Positions 16,501 through 25,710 of a DNA stretch of 64,000 nt are shown in pieces. The first letter of the stretch is position 1. Each line of letters opens with the position of its first letter. Under the pieces are notes generated by a model that did no database searches, was not told where the DNA came from, and worked only from the letters and a program-made list of their open reading frames with translations. Origin of the DNA: Cytophagaceae bacterium (GTDB lineage: Bacteria > Bacteroidota > Bacteroidia > Cytophagales > Spirosomataceae); assembly GCA_016722655.1 (NCBI GenBank), contig JADKIR010000004.1, positions 3,348,001 through 3,412,000 on the forward strand, read 5' to 3'. The position numbers and the translations under genes were made by a program.

Positions 16501-18080
16501 GGATTGGAAAAGTGAGGCATTCGACTCCTGGTGTGGGTTTGATATCTCCTCCGCCACATCATGATATTTATTCTATAGAGGATTTGGCTCAGTTGATTTT
16601 TGACTTAAAAAATTCAAACAGAGCCGCCCGTATTTCGGTAAAACTAGTTTCTGAGGCAGGTGTAGGTACAGTTGCTTCCGGTGTTGCGAAAGCTCATGCC
16701 GATGTGGTACTAATTGCCGGATATGATGGTGGAACAGGTGCTTCACCACTTTCTTCAATTCGACACGCAGGTCTTCCATGGGAGCTTGGATTGGCAGAAA
16801 CACACCAGACTCTGGTAAGAAACAAATTGCGGGGAAGAATAACTGTTCAGGCTGATGGTCAGATCAGAACCGGACGTGATATTGTAATTGCAGCACTTTT
16901 GGGAGCTGAAGAGTTTGGAGTTGCTACTGCAGCATTGGTTACTGTGGGTTGTATCATGATGCGAAAATGTCACCTGAATACTTGTCCTGTGGGAGTTGCT
17001 ACACAAAACAAAGACCTGAGGGCCTTGTTTAGTGGAAAACCCGAGCATGTTGTCAATATGTTTACCTATTTGGCTATGGAAGTAAGGGAAATCATGGCTG
17101 AATTAGGTTTCCGTACAATCAACGAAATGGTTGGTCAATCTCAAATATTGAAAAAACGGGCTAAACTTGACCATTGGAAACTTAAAAACCTTGATCTTTC
17201 CAGAATACTATACAAAGAAGAAGCCGATGATTCGGTAGCTCTTTACAAAAAAGAAGAGCAGGATCATGGGATAGTAGGTGTTTTGGATTGGCAGATGATT
17301 AGTGATGCTAAAAAAGCGTTGGAATCTGGTGAAAAAGTAACTGCAGAATATACCGTTAACAACCTGAACCGCACTATTGGAGCGATGCTTTCCAATGAGG
17401 TTTCAAAAAAATACAAAGGTGACGGCCTTCCTCAAGATACCATTCACTACAAATACCGTGGTACAGCCGGACAATCTTTCGGAGCATTTTCAACTAAAGG
17501 CTTGAAATTTGAGTTGGAAGGTGATGCCAATGATTATTTTGGAAAAGGTCTTTGTGGGGCAGAATTGGTGGTTTATCCCGATAGAAGTGCCACTTTTGAG
17601 CCTTCAAAAAATATGGCAGTAGGAAATGTATCGTTTTACGGAGCGACTTCAGGTGAAGCCTATATCAGAGGGATGGCCGGTGAGCGTTTCTGTGTAAGAA
17701 ATTCAGGTGCCAAAGTTGTGGTTGAAGGGGTTGGTGACCACGGATGCGAGTATATGACAGGCGGTGTAGTAATAATACTCGGTGAAGTGGGAAGAAATTT
17801 CGCAGCCGGTATGAGTGGTGGTCTGGCGTTTATATATGACGAAAAATCAGACTTTGATGCAAAATGTAATAAGGAAATGGTTGATTTGGATGAATTGCTT
17901 CCAAGTGACGAATTATTGCTTAAAAACATGATTTCCAAACATTTTGAAACTACAGGTAGTGACGTTGCCAAAGCCATTTTGGATAACTGGGAAACAGAAA
18001 AAGCAAAATTTGTGAAAGTATTCCCAAGAGATTACAAGAAGATTTTGATGAAAAAAGAATCAGAAAGTATCGCAGCTTAA
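13530..18080 (+). CDS. gltB: glutamate synthase, large subunit
   Basis: A 1516-residue protein that transfers the glutamine amide to 2-oxoglutarate. A 19-residue propeptide precedes Cys20 (DACGIGF), the N-terminal nucleophile of the class II amidotransferase domain. Next come the central domain, the FMN-binding synthase domain (SNSGEGGEDEIRY, GAKPGEGGQLPGHKV, YDGGTGASPLSS), the 3Fe-4S cysteines in CIMMRKCHLNTCPVG, and a C-terminal beta-helix with repeated GG-x-G turns. The length is that of the bacterial alpha subunit. gltD follows after 34 bases. Confidence 0.97.
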   Translation: MTDNYQNQGLYSPEFEHDACGIGFRAHLKGRKSHQIVEDAIHMLERMDHRGACGCDPNSGDGAGILLQIPHEFLFEECLNLGIDLPELGSYGLGMVFFPNNATAREECKEILNRKINSLGFKLLGYRKVPTQNDTLGHDSGSVEPWVEQVFVQKTDALQDSMSFERRLYVLRQFATKIIKESVEGAMEHFYFSSLSSKTVSYKGQLTTNQLKYYFPDLTNENVVSAFAIVHSRFSTNTFPSWKLAQPFRYIAHNGEINTVKGNVNWIRAAETTFYSEFFTEKEMKMILPICDKSNSDSAHLDNAIELLYLSGRSLPHVMMMLIPEAWDGNEQMDPVRKAFYEYHSSIMEPWDGPASISFTDGNIVGATLDRNGLRPSRYWVLDDDTVIMASEAGVLDVDQSKVISKGRLQPGKMFVVDMEQGRIIPDEELKADICSRQPYQEWLDEHKIRISVLPESIRPYTNYDEKSLLRRQQTSGYTSEDLRTILAPMATSGTEVIGSMGIDSPLAVLSNQSQHLSYYFKQLFAQVTNPPIDSIRERAIMSLISFVGAADNILTESPKHCRQVQLEHPVLTIKEFDKLRFVDYEGFQAKTINTYFNVESKDPGKSLEFALERICRYAEDAINDGFEILILSDRSIDSDHAPIPTLLATAAIHHYLIRQGLRGKVGILVEAGDIWETHHFATLIGYGASGICPYIALESISDMNRKGLIDGEFTDEQLYKNYAKAVDKELLKIFSKMGISTLQSYRGAQIFECIGLNKSVVDRYFTGTISRIEGLSLADIAKECLIRHAIAYPKVAVSSVRKLEVGGVYQWKQRGEKHLFNPDTIHLLQQSTRIGEKDPAKGYEIFKKYSRLMNDQTEQAMTLRGLLDFKNTNKSISIDEVESIESILTRFATGAMSFGSISWEAHTTLAIAMNRIGGRSNSGEGGEDEIRYQPNENGDILSSNIKQVASGRFGVTSYYLTNAKELQIKMAQGAKPGEGGQLPGHKVDDWIGKVRHSTPGVGLISPPPHHDIYSIEDLAQLIFDLKNSNRAARISVKLVSEAGVGTVASGVAKAHADVVLIAGYDGGTGASPLSSIRHAGLPWELGLAETHQTLVRNKLRGRITVQADGQIRTGRDIVIAALLGAEEFGVATAALVTVGCIMMRKCHLNTCPVGVATQNKDLRALFSGKPEHVVNMFTYLAMEVREIMAELGFRTINEMVGQSQILKKRAKLDHWKLKNLDLSRILYKEEADDSVALYKKEEQDHGIVGVLDWQMISDAKKALESGEKVTAEYTVNNLNRTIGAMLSNEVSKKYKGDGLPQDTIHYKYRGTAGQSFGAFSTKGLKFELEGDANDYFGKGLCGAELVVYPDRSATFEPSKNMAVGNVSFYGATSGEAYIRGMAGERFCVRNSGAKVVVEGVGDHGCEYMTGGVVIILGEVGRNFAAGMSGGLAFIYDEKSDFDAKCNKEMVDLDELLPSDELLLKNMISKHFETTGSDVAKAILDNWETEKAKFVKVFPRDYKKILMKKESESIAA

Positions 18081-18114
18081 TTAATTGAATTTCAGATAGT
18101 AAAGTTTATATAAA

Positions 18115-19629
18115 ATGGGAAAACCAACCGGTTTTTTAGAATTTGAAAGAAAGGCTTCTCAGAAAAGAGATATCGCCGAAAGAAAAAAAGATTACAAAGA
18201 GGTAGAGGTTCAATATTCAGAATCTCAAACCAAAGAACAAGCCGCCAGATGTATGGATTGCGGAATACCGTTTTGCCACAGCGGTTGTCCTTTGGGAAAT
18301 ATTATTCCGGAATTTAACGATGCGGTTTATGATCAAAACTGGCAGTATGCTTACACTTTGCTAAGCTCAACCAATAATTTCCCAGAATTCACCGGCCGCA
18401 TCTGTCCTGCTCCTTGTGAGTCGGCCTGTGTACTTGGGATAAATAAGTCGCCGGTTGCCATTGAATATATTGAGAAATCGATTATCGAAAAAGCATTTGA
18501 AAATGGTTGGGTAGTACCCAATACTCCTAAAAAACGCAGTGGCAAGCAAGTAGCGGTAGTGGGTTCAGGTCCAGCAGGTTTGGCCGCGGCAAGTCAGCTT
18601 AGCAAAGCAGGGCACAATGTCACAGTTTTTGAAAGAGCCGATCAGATAGGTGGGTTGGTAAGATATGGAATTCCGGATTTTAAACTCGATAAATCAATCA
18701 TTGACCGCCGTTTAGAAGTAATGATGGCTGAAGGAATTACTTTTAAAACTGGTGTTAATGTTGGTATAGATTACAAATCAGATAAACTACTGGCCGACTT
18801 TGATGCTGTTTTATTATCAGGAGGATCTACAGTGCCCCGGGATATTGAAATCTCAGGTCGGGAGCTAAAAGGAATTTATCCTGCTATGGAATTTTTGAGT
18901 CAACAAAATAAAAGAGTGGCTCAGGAACATGGTAAGTCTGTGGATAATACCAAAGACCATCGTGGCGAAAAATATGCCAATGGCGAGTTATCGGCCACAG
19001 GTAAAAATGTATTTGTGATTGGTGGAGGTGATACCGGATCTGATTGTGTTGGAACTTCCAACCGTCAGGGTGCGGCTACCATCAATCAGATTGAGATTAT
19101 GCCTATGCCTCCAAAAACTAGAGACGAAAGCACTCCATGGCCGCAATGGCCTATGATGCTCAGAACCTCGACTTCGCATGAAGAAGGATGCGAAAGAGCA
19201 TGGAGTATCAATACCAAAGAGTTTATTGGCGACGAAAATGGAAACCTGAAGGCTATTAAACTGGTTGAAATTGAGTGGGCAAATGAGAATGGCAGAATGG
19301 TTATGAAGGAAAAAGCCGGAACAGAGAAAGTATATCCTTGTGAGTTAGCCCTAATTGCGGCAGGATTTCTTTATCCTCAGCCGAAGGGCTTATTGGAAGG
19401 TCTGGGAGTAAAACTGGATGCCAGAGGAAACGTTGATGCCGTTAAGTATAAAACTTCGGTTGAAAAGGTTTTTGCTGCGGGGGATATGCGTAGAGGACAG
19501 TCTTTGGTAGTTTGGGCTATATCCGAAGGTCGTGAAGCAGCCAGAGCCATTGACGAATATTTGATGGGAAGTTCTTTGCTTGAAGCTAAAGCTGTTTCAA
19601 TGATTTCGGCAGAATATGTAGGTTTATAA
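18115..19629 (+). CDS. gltD: glutamate synthase, small subunit
   Basis: A 504-residue subunit that passes electrons from NADPH through FAD and two [4Fe-4S] clusters to GltB. Cysteine motifs CMDCGIPFCHSGCPLGN and GRICPAPCESACVLG form the N-terminal cluster region. VVGSGPAGLAAASQL binds FAD and VIGGGDTGSDCVG binds NADPH. The C-terminal FAAGDMRRGQSLVVWAI completes the FAD site. It forms an operon with gltB and is followed by a terminator. Confidence 0.97.
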   Translation: MGKPTGFLEFERKASQKRDIAERKKDYKEVEVQYSESQTKEQAARCMDCGIPFCHSGCPLGNIIPEFNDAVYDQNWQYAYTLLSSTNNFPEFTGRICPAPCESACVLGINKSPVAIEYIEKSIIEKAFENGWVVPNTPKKRSGKQVAVVGSGPAGLAAASQLSKAGHNVTVFERADQIGGLVRYGIPDFKLDKSIIDRRLEVMMAEGITFKTGVNVGIDYKSDKLLADFDAVLLSGGSTVPRDIEISGRELKGIYPAMEFLSQQNKRVAQEHGKSVDNTKDHRGEKYANGELSATGKNVFVIGGGDTGSDCVGTSNRQGAATINQIEIMPMPPKTRDESTPWPQWPMMLRTSTSHEEGCERAWSINTKEFIGDENGNLKAIKLVEIEWANENGRMVMKEKAGTEKVYPCELALIAAGFLYPQPKGLLEGLGVKLDARGNVDAVKYKTSVEKVFAAGDMRRGQSLVVWAISEGREAARAIDEYLMGSSLLEAKAVSMISAEYVGL

Positions 19630-19657
19630 AGATAATAATAATAGAATTTATTTGATG

Positions 19658-19691
19658 CCACGAATATTGATTTATTCGTGGTATTTTTTTT
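19658..19691 (+). terminator. intrinsic terminator after gltD
   Basis: CCACGAATA (19658-19666) pairs perfectly with TATTCGTGG (19673-19681) around TTGATT; a T-rich run follows. It ends gltBD before the convergent lipid A operon. Confidence 0.9.
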
Positions 19692-19768
19692 AAATGAATT
19701 GGTTTTAATTTTTCTGGAAAAAACCTGGTAGAAACTTAAATCAAATAGTTAACTATTAACAAAACCAA

Positions 19769-20416
19769 CTATTTAAAATTCAAAATATCAAGATGCTTTT
19801 TGCAAAATTCATATTCTTTGGGTTCGTTAGATGAAACGAGGATTAATCTTTGTCCCAAAACCTTTTCAATTTCAGATTTATACCAATTGAAACCTTTTTC
19901 GTCGAGGTTGGAGGTGGGCTCATCAAAAAACAAGACTTCAGAAGTACTGTAAAATACCAAACCAAGTTTGAGACGCTGACGCATGCCTGAGGAGAAAAAC
20001 TTTATCTGCTTATTTCGGTGTTTTTCAAGCTCAATTTGTTTCAAAAAATCACCGGCAGATATTCCATCTTTAAATTCTTTAAACTTTTTATGAAAAATAA
20101 CCGCTTCCTGTAAGGTAAATTCCTCTATCAGTTCAAGATAAGGGGCGGAAAATGATAAATGCTTATGAAATTCCTCTTCATGAATATTATTTCCGGTAGT
20201 AGAATAAGCAACTTTTCCCTCATTAACGGGAATCATTCCGGCCAGTGCCTGCATCAGAGTGGATTTTCCTGATCCATTTGGTCCGGTGATAGCAATGGCT
20301 TGATTTTCAGAGAATTCAAAATTTAATTTCCTGAATATCCATTCATTTTTATACTTTTTGCCAATATTTTCTGCCTCAATTGTCAGCAAATTATTCGACG
20401 TTTTTGTTACCACCAC
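19769..20416 (-). CDS. ABC transporter ATP-binding protein
   Basis: A 215-residue ATPase with Walker A GPNGSGKST (about residues 43-51), the signature FSSGMRQRLKLGL in place of LSGGQ, and Walker B VLFFDEPTSNLD. It is short and has no membrane part, so a separate permease is needed; none is adjacent. The shape recalls CcmA-type exporters. Its start lies 26 bases inside the 3' end of lpxA, so it is translated from the same message and may depend on lpxA translation. A role in envelope lipid export is only suggested by context. Confidence 0.85.
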   Translation of the reverse strand: MVVTKTSNNLLTIEAENIGKKYKNEWIFRKLNFEFSENQAIAITGPNGSGKSTLMQALAGMIPVNEGKVAYSTTGNNIHEEEFHKHLSFSAPYLELIEEFTLQEAVIFHKKFKEFKDGISAGDFLKQIELEKHRNKQIKFFSSGMRQRLKLGLVFYSTSEVLFFDEPTSNLDEKGFNWYKSEIEKVLGQRLILVSSNEPKEYEFCKKHLDILNFK

Positions 20417-21182
20417 TTCTGATAATCCCTCTCTCGGAGTTTCTTACAAAATTAATGATTTCGTCTCTTTCTGCAGTGGCAGCCAATTCTAATTCAATTT
20501 TATCGATTGCCGCGGAATTATTTAATCCTGAAAGATATATTATGCGATATATTTCCTGAATCTCCTCAATCTTTTCACTGGTAAAATTCCTTCTTCTCAA
20601 TCCAATAGAGTTTACCCCTGAATAAGACAATGGCTCGCGGGCAGCTTTTACAAATGGAGGCACGTCTTTTCTAACAAGGGAACCTCCGGCAATCATTGAA
20701 TGTGCCCCGATATTGACAAACTGATGTACCGCACTGGTTCCACCAATGATTACAAAGTCACCCAATGTAATATGTCCGGCCAATTGCACGCCATTGGAAA
20801 GTATCACATTGTCACCCAAAAAACAGTCGTGGGCAACATGAACATAAGCCATCAAAAGACAATTATTGCCCACAAGGGTTTTGTTGCGGTCTGATGTACC
20901 CCTATTGATAGTTACACACTCTCTTATAACCGTATTGTCCCCTATTTCAGCGGTGGTATATTCACCTTTGAATTTTAAATCCTGAGGAATGGCCGAGATT
21001 ACCGCTCCTGGAAAAATCTTACAATTTTTTCCAATTCTTGCTCCTTCAAAAATAGTAACGTTGGGACCAATCCAGGTACCTTCACCTATTTCAACATCAT
21101 TTTGTATGGTAGTAAAAGGCTCAATAACAACATTTTGAGCAATCTTTGCACCGGGGTGCACATAAGCCAAGGGCTGTGTCAT
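20391..21182 (-). CDS. lpxA: acyl-ACP--UDP-N-acetylglucosamine O-acyltransferase
   Basis: A 263-residue left-handed beta-helix enzyme for the first step of lipid A synthesis. Hexapeptide repeats fill residues 1-185 (GEGTWIGPNVTIFEGARIGKN; the HVAHDCFLGDN region contains the catalytic His). A helical C-terminal domain follows with GLRRRNFTSEKIEEIQEIYR. It lies 12 bases after lpxC-fabZ, and the ABC ATPase gene overlaps its end. Confidence 0.95.
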   Translation of the reverse strand: MTQPLAYVHPGAKIAQNVVIEPFTTIQNDVEIGEGTWIGPNVTIFEGARIGKNCKIFPGAVISAIPQDLKFKGEYTTAEIGDNTVIRECVTINRGTSDRNKTLVGNNCLLMAYVHVAHDCFLGDNVILSNGVQLAGHITLGDFVIIGGTSAVHQFVNIGAHSMIAGGSLVRKDVPPFVKAAREPLSYSGVNSIGLRRRNFTSEKIEEIQEIYRIIYLSGLNNSAAIDKIELELAATAERDEIINFVRNSERGIIRSGGNKNVE

Positions 21183-21194
21183 ATAATTATTCTT

Positions 21195-22592
21195 TTAATT
21201 GGATTTCTTTACCAATCGGGCTGTCATATCGACAGAGCAAACTAAATTTTTGCCGACCCAGGCTTCTCCATGCATTTTGGCTACGCCCATTCTAATGGGT
21301 GCCGATAGGGTACATCTTATTACTAACGAATCTCCCGGCAAAACATTTTTAAAAAACCTGCAACTTTCTATTCCAACCAGATAAGGCCAGTATTTTTCGG
21401 GCTCACCGGTTGATGTTAAAACCAATACACCACCTGTCTGAGCTATGGCCTCTACCTGCAAAACCCCAGGCATTACCGGATTATCAGGGAAATGACCCGT
21501 AAACTGTGGCTCATTCATAGTAATGTTTTTAATTCCAATCACCGTTGTTCCGTCCAATGACATGATTTTGTCAACCAATTGAAATGGATAACGATGTGGC
21601 AAAAGCTTTGCTATATCTATTACGGTAAAAACCGGCTCGGCGTTGGCATCAAAGTAAGGAGCGGCTGTAGATTTTTGATCTATTTGTTTTTTGATCAGTT
21701 TTGCCAGCTCTACATTAGAGGCATGTCCTGGTCTTGCGGCAAGGATATGAGCTTTTAAAGGGCGGCCTATTAGGGCAAGATCGCCCATCAAATCCAATAG
21801 TTTGTGTCTGGCGGGCTCATTATGAAACTTGAGTTTCTCATCATTCATAATACCGGCTTTTCCATCACTTTCAATTTTTTTATCTAAAAGTGTCTCCAGA
21901 TCTGATATTTGTTTTTGTGTAATATCAGTTTCAGAAATTACTACCGCATTGCTAAGGTCACCCCCTTTAATGAGGCCAAGTTTTGCCAGATTTTCTATTT
22001 CGTGTACAAATACAAAAGTGCGACAAGGGGCAATATGCTCTTTAAAAAGGGATATTTCATGAAGCTGAGCATGTTGCGGGTGTAATATGTGCGAGTTGAA
22101 ATCGACCATTACTGTCAGGCGGTAATCATCCAATGGCAAAGCAGCCAGTTCGATGTTTTTTTCTACATTCCTATAGTGAACCGCCTCGGGTACATCGTAA
22201 TAATTACGCAAAGCATTTTGTTCCTGTATTCCCGCTTTTTCAATCAATTCTATAAAAGGAATTGCACTACCATCGAGGATGGGTACCTCAGGACCGTCAA
22301 TTTCTACTAATATATTATCAACCTGCAAGCCTGCCAGAGCAGCCATCAGGTGTTCAATAGTGCCTATACGACCTCCGTCTTTTTCGATTACTGTGCTGCG
22401 GCTGGTATCTACCACATTGTCAACCAATGCCGGAACCAAAGGTTTGTTTTCAAGGTCTATTCTCTGAAATATAATTCCATGATTATTAGAAGCCGGTTTG
22501 AGAGTTATTGAAACTAGCTCACCGGTATGCAATCCTTTTCCGTAAACCGAAACATTTTCAGAAATGGTATGCTGTTTTAAATTCATTATCAA
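21195..22592 (-). CDS. lpxC-fabZ: bifunctional LpxC deacetylase / FabZ dehydratase
   Basis: A 465-residue fusion. Residues 1-310 are UDP-3-O-acyl-GlcNAc deacetylase, the committed step of lipid A synthesis, with zinc ligand His81 in TIEHLMAAL and the C-terminal zinc/catalytic block HKLLDLMGDLALIG. Residues about 320-465 are the hot-dog beta-hydroxyacyl-ACP dehydratase FabZ (LLPHRYPFQLVDKI, catalytic region GHFPDNPVMPGVLQVEA). The fusion is typical of Bacteroidota and couples lipid A and fatty acid synthesis. The start is ATG 22592; a second ATG two codons later is equally possible. It lies 6 bases after lpxD. Confidence 0.95.
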   Translation of the reverse strand: MIMNLKQHTISENVSVYGKGLHTGELVSITLKPASNNHGIIFQRIDLENKPLVPALVDNVVDTSRSTVIEKDGGRIGTIEHLMAALAGLQVDNILVEIDGPEVPILDGSAIPFIELIEKAGIQEQNALRNYYDVPEAVHYRNVEKNIELAALPLDDYRLTVMVDFNSHILHPQHAQLHEISLFKEHIAPCRTFVFVHEIENLAKLGLIKGGDLSNAVVISETDITQKQISDLETLLDKKIESDGKAGIMNDEKLKFHNEPARHKLLDLMGDLALIGRPLKAHILAARPGHASNVELAKLIKKQIDQKSTAAPYFDANAEPVFTVIDIAKLLPHRYPFQLVDKIMSLDGTTVIGIKNITMNEPQFTGHFPDNPVMPGVLQVEAIAQTGGVLVLTSTGEPEKYWPYLVGIESCRFFKNVLPGDSLVIRCTLSAPIRMGVAKMHGEAWVGKNLVCSVDMTARLVKKSN

Positions 22593-22598
22593 AAAGGT

Positions 22599-23600
22599 TT
22601 ATTTTTTATTTATATTTTCAAATATCTTTTTTAATGTAACCTGTTGTTTAAGATATTCATTAATAGGTAAAAGAGGGCGACCGGAGAAGGATTGGCCCGG
22701 TGTGGTGATACTTTTGCTCACACCCGATTGTGCTCCTATTTTGGTGCCGTCGGCGATGCTTATGTGACCCACCAAACCCACCTGGCCTGCTATCAGACAA
22801 GATTTTCCGATTTTAGTAGAGCCCGCTACTCCTGATTGGGAAGCTATGACGGTATTGTCGCCTATCTCCACATTATGCCCGATTTGTACCAAATTGTCGA
22901 GTTTTACACCGTTTCCAATCAAGGTTGCACCCATGGTAGCCCTGTCAATTGTAGTGTTGGCCCCAATGCTCACATGGTTTCCGATAATCACCTTGCCTAA
23001 CTGTGGGATGTCCTGATAAACACCGTTGGCATCGGGAGCGAAACCAAATCCATCAGAGCCTATTACAGCACCTGCATGTATCACACAATGTTCACCGATT
23101 TCTATACCGTCGTATATTTTTGCACCGGAATAAATAATAGTGTTTTTTCCGATTTTTACATTTTTTCCTAAGAATACATGAGGGAAGATTTGAGCGTTTT
23201 CTTTGATTACTACTCCTTCAGAAATATATGCAAACGAACCAATGTATGCACTCTCCGCCACTTTTGCTGATTCTTTTACAACTGAAAACTCTTCACGACC
23301 CATCTTTTGATTTTTTGTAAGTTTCTGATATTCCGACATCAGATTACCAATGGCCAGATAGGGATCTTCTACCGCAATAAGATTGGTGGTAATTTCTTTG
23401 CGTGGTTCAAAATTTTTGGAAACGATGACTGCACTTGAGGAGGTGGAATAGATATAATTTTCATACTTGGGATTTCCCAAAAAAGAAATACATCCAGGTT
23501 TCCCTTCTTCGATTTTTGCAAAGTCATGTACGAGTATTTCGCCATCACCCCTTAAATCTCCTCCGACGAGGTGTGCTATTTGCTTTAAAGAAAACTTCAT
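22599..23600 (-). CDS. lpxD: UDP-3-O-acylglucosamine N-acyltransferase
   Basis: A 333-residue trimeric enzyme of the third lipid A step. An N-terminal uridine-binding domain (residues 1-100, LVGGDLRGDGEILVHDFAKI) precedes a left-handed beta-helix of hexapeptide repeats (IGSFAYISEGVVIKENAQI onward) and the catalytic His region VQIGHNVEIGDN. A short C-terminal helix closes with LPINEYLKQQVTLKKIFENI. It lies 36 bases after the HD-domain gene, in one operon with lpxC-fabZ and lpxA. Confidence 0.95.
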   Translation of the reverse strand: MKFSLKQIAHLVGGDLRGDGEILVHDFAKIEEGKPGCISFLGNPKYENYIYSTSSSAVIVSKNFEPRKEITTNLIAVEDPYLAIGNLMSEYQKLTKNQKMGREEFSVVKESAKVAESAYIGSFAYISEGVVIKENAQIFPHVFLGKNVKIGKNTIIYSGAKIYDGIEIGEHCVIHAGAVIGSDGFGFAPDANGVYQDIPQLGKVIIGNHVSIGANTTIDRATMGATLIGNGVKLDNLVQIGHNVEIGDNTVIASQSGVAGSTKIGKSCLIAGQVGLVGHISIADGTKIGAQSGVSKSITTPGQSFSGRPLLPINEYLKQQVTLKKIFENINKK

Positions 23601-23636
23601 TAACCCTATTTGAGATGGTGTAAACGGCTACTAAAA

Positions 23637-24869
23637 TCACCGTAAATATACATCATTGGCATAACATATATAATTTTTTTTGACAATATTGCTCATTGCC
23701 TTGATGGTCGGTAGGTCAGAAGCCTCTGATATGTCGAGTATAATACCATTTTTCATTAAAATCTTTATATTCGACTCTTTAGCTATATAACCGCTGTTAC
23801 TAATACTGCCTTCCACCACCAAATATTTCAGAAACTGCGGGTTGATTTTTCTTTCCAGCAATTCCATGGTTTTTTCTATACGCAATGCTTGTGTATCCAG
23901 GTCGATATCCATCTTGATTTTAAAAAGGTTTCGGTCGGTCAAACAAGTAGAAAGGTAAGAGAGAAGTATGTCAGGGTGATTTTGTAATTGCTTAATCAGT
24001 CCCCAAATATCATAATCGTCGAGCTTAAGAAATGTTTGAAGATATTTTTCTTCACCTAAAAATTTCTCTTTATTTACATTTTCAAGCATAAAAACCGAAA
24101 TCGGATAGGGGAGGTTTACGGTTTCGCCTTTACCGTTAAGTTCTTTGATTCTTTCAAATAACTTGATCAGAATCGTCTCGGCACTAATGGCCGTTTTGTG
24201 CAAATACACCTGCCAGTACATGAGTCTTCGTGCTACGAGAAAGTTTTCAACACTCAACAAGCCTTTCTCCTCCACCACCAGCTCATTGTCAACGATATTT
24301 AACATTTTGATAATTCTCTCTGCACCCACTTTGCCTTCAACTACACCCGTATAAAAACTGTCGCGGTTAAGGTAATCCATGCGATCCATATCGAGCTGAC
24401 TGGATACCAACTGGTGGAAAAATGGACGGTGGTATTGATTGTTGAAAATCTCGATTGCCAGACTAAGTTTTCCTTCAAAAACCTGATTGAGCTCTTTCAT
24501 GATGATCTCAGAAATGAGTTCATGGTTTACGTTATCAAGCAATGTATATTCCAGGACATGCGAGAAAGGCCCATGGCCAATATCATGTAGTAAAATAGCC
24601 AACTGAGCTGCTTCGATTTCAATTTCGGATATCTGGTGTCCTTTGGATTGAAGTGTTGCCAGAGCTTCGGTCATGAGGTGCATGGCTCCTAATGCATGGC
24701 TAAAGCGAGTATGAAAAGCACCGGGATATACCAGTTCTGACATACCCAGTTGTTTTATTCTGCGTAGCCGCTGGAAATAAGGATGCTCAATGACTTCAAA
24801 TATAAAGTCCGAAGGAATGGTTATGAAGCCATATACCGGATCGTTGAATATTTTACGTTTGTTGGTCAA
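23637..24869 (-). CDS. HD-domain phosphohydrolase (dGTPase-like)
   Basis: A 410-residue cytoplasmic protein of the HD superfamily close to SAMHD1/dGTPase-like proteins. Metal ligands are His58 (RFSHALG), the His95-Asp96 pair in AILLHDIGHGPFSH, and Asp in SQLDMDRMDYLNRD. Members hydrolyse dNTPs or other nucleotides, and the substrate of this group is not settled. It is the first gene of the lipid A operon on the minus strand. The next 1.2 kb upstream is noncoding. Confidence 0.85.
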   Translation of the reverse strand: MTNKRKIFNDPVYGFITIPSDFIFEVIEHPYFQRLRRIKQLGMSELVYPGAFHTRFSHALGAMHLMTEALATLQSKGHQISEIEIEAAQLAILLHDIGHGPFSHVLEYTLLDNVNHELISEIIMKELNQVFEGKLSLAIEIFNNQYHRPFFHQLVSSQLDMDRMDYLNRDSFYTGVVEGKVGAERIIKMLNIVDNELVVEEKGLLSVENFLVARRLMYWQVYLHKTAISAETILIKLFERIKELNGKGETVNLPYPISVFMLENVNKEKFLGEEKYLQTFLKLDDYDIWGLIKQLQNHPDILLSYLSTCLTDRNLFKIKMDIDLDTQALRIEKTMELLERKINPQFLKYLVVEGSISNSGYIAKESNIKILMKNGIILDISEASDLPTIKAMSNIVKKNYICYANDVYLR

Positions 24870-24885
24870 TTCAATGATTTTTGTG

Positions 24886-24893
24886 CAAAATTA
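24886..24893 (-). promoter_or_regulatory. -7 box upstream of the HD / lpx operon
   Basis: Read on the minus strand this is TAATTTTG, a full TANNTTTG match, 17 bases before the ATG. No clear -33 element is visible. Confidence 0.45.
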
Positions 24894-24975
24894 GGGTTTA
24901 TGCTGTAATTATTAGCATTCTGGTAGATAATCGGTATTTTAATTTGCAGTGGAGGTGTTAGAGGTATTTGGGTTT

Positions 24976-25284
24976 TAGTTGGTAAGTTGGTAAGTTGGAA
25001 AGTTGGAAAGAGGGGTAGGTTAATGTGCTAATTAATAATGTGCTAATGTGCTAATTGGTTTTTGGAATTGGTGGATGGCTTTCTTGCTTAATTTCCTTCA
25101 TTTCTTAATTTACCTTAATGTTTAGGAAATAATTGGACAATTTTTACCATGAAGAAATTAAGGGCATTAAGGTAAATTCCTTCGTGGAGCTTTGAGGTTT
25201 CTTTGTTTGCTTTGAGGTTTAATTGTTACACAAAAGCCACTAAGAAGGCACAAAAGGCACAAAGATTACATTGGTTTTTTTGAA
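24976..25284. repeat. dispersed ~300-bp noncoding repeat, copy 1
   Basis: A composite repeat with parts in fixed order: short direct repeats of GTAAGTTGG-type; AATGTGCTAATTAATAATG-type repeats; a TTTTTGGAAT block; an inverted pair around CTTAATTTACCTTAATG and its near complement CATTAAGGTAAATTCC; and a final block with CACAAAAGGCACAAAG. The same order recurs at 25308-25546 and 28884-29187. No open frame is shared, so it is noncoding. Confidence 0.75.
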
Positions 25285-25307
25285 AGAGTTGCTATTGGTA
25301 ACCTGCT

Positions 25308-25546
25308 AGTTAATAATGTGCTAATGTGATAATTGGTTTTTGGGATCGTAGGTTGGCATCCCGGCTTAATGTTCTTTATTTCTTAATTTACCTTAATGTT
25401 TCAGAATAATTGGAGAATAAATTAACCATGAAGGGATTAAGGGCATGAAGGAAAATGCCTTTGCGAATCTTCCTGGTTTTTTTGTTACGCAAAAGACACT
25501 AAGAAGACGCAAAAGGCACAAAGATTACATTGGTTTTTTTTGAAAG
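25308..25546. repeat. dispersed noncoding repeat, copy 2 (5' truncated)
   Basis: It starts in the AATGTGCTAATGTGATAATT block and runs through TTAACCATGAAGGG to the GGCACAAAGATTACATTGG end, matching copies 1 and 3. It lacks the GTAAGTTGG part. A few degraded pieces (AATTAATAATGTG, TTAGTTGATAAG) follow up to 25630. Confidence 0.7.
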
Positions 25547-25710
25547 AATTCCTACTGGTAATGTTCTAATTAATAATGTGATAATAAGGTAATTGGGTAA
25601 CAGAGTTTTAGTTGATAAGTTAGTAAGTGTTATAGATTTAGATTGCCAGATTACAAAATCGGCAATAAAGAAATTGATTCACTCGCTTAAACCACTCAAA
25701 TAATACTTAC

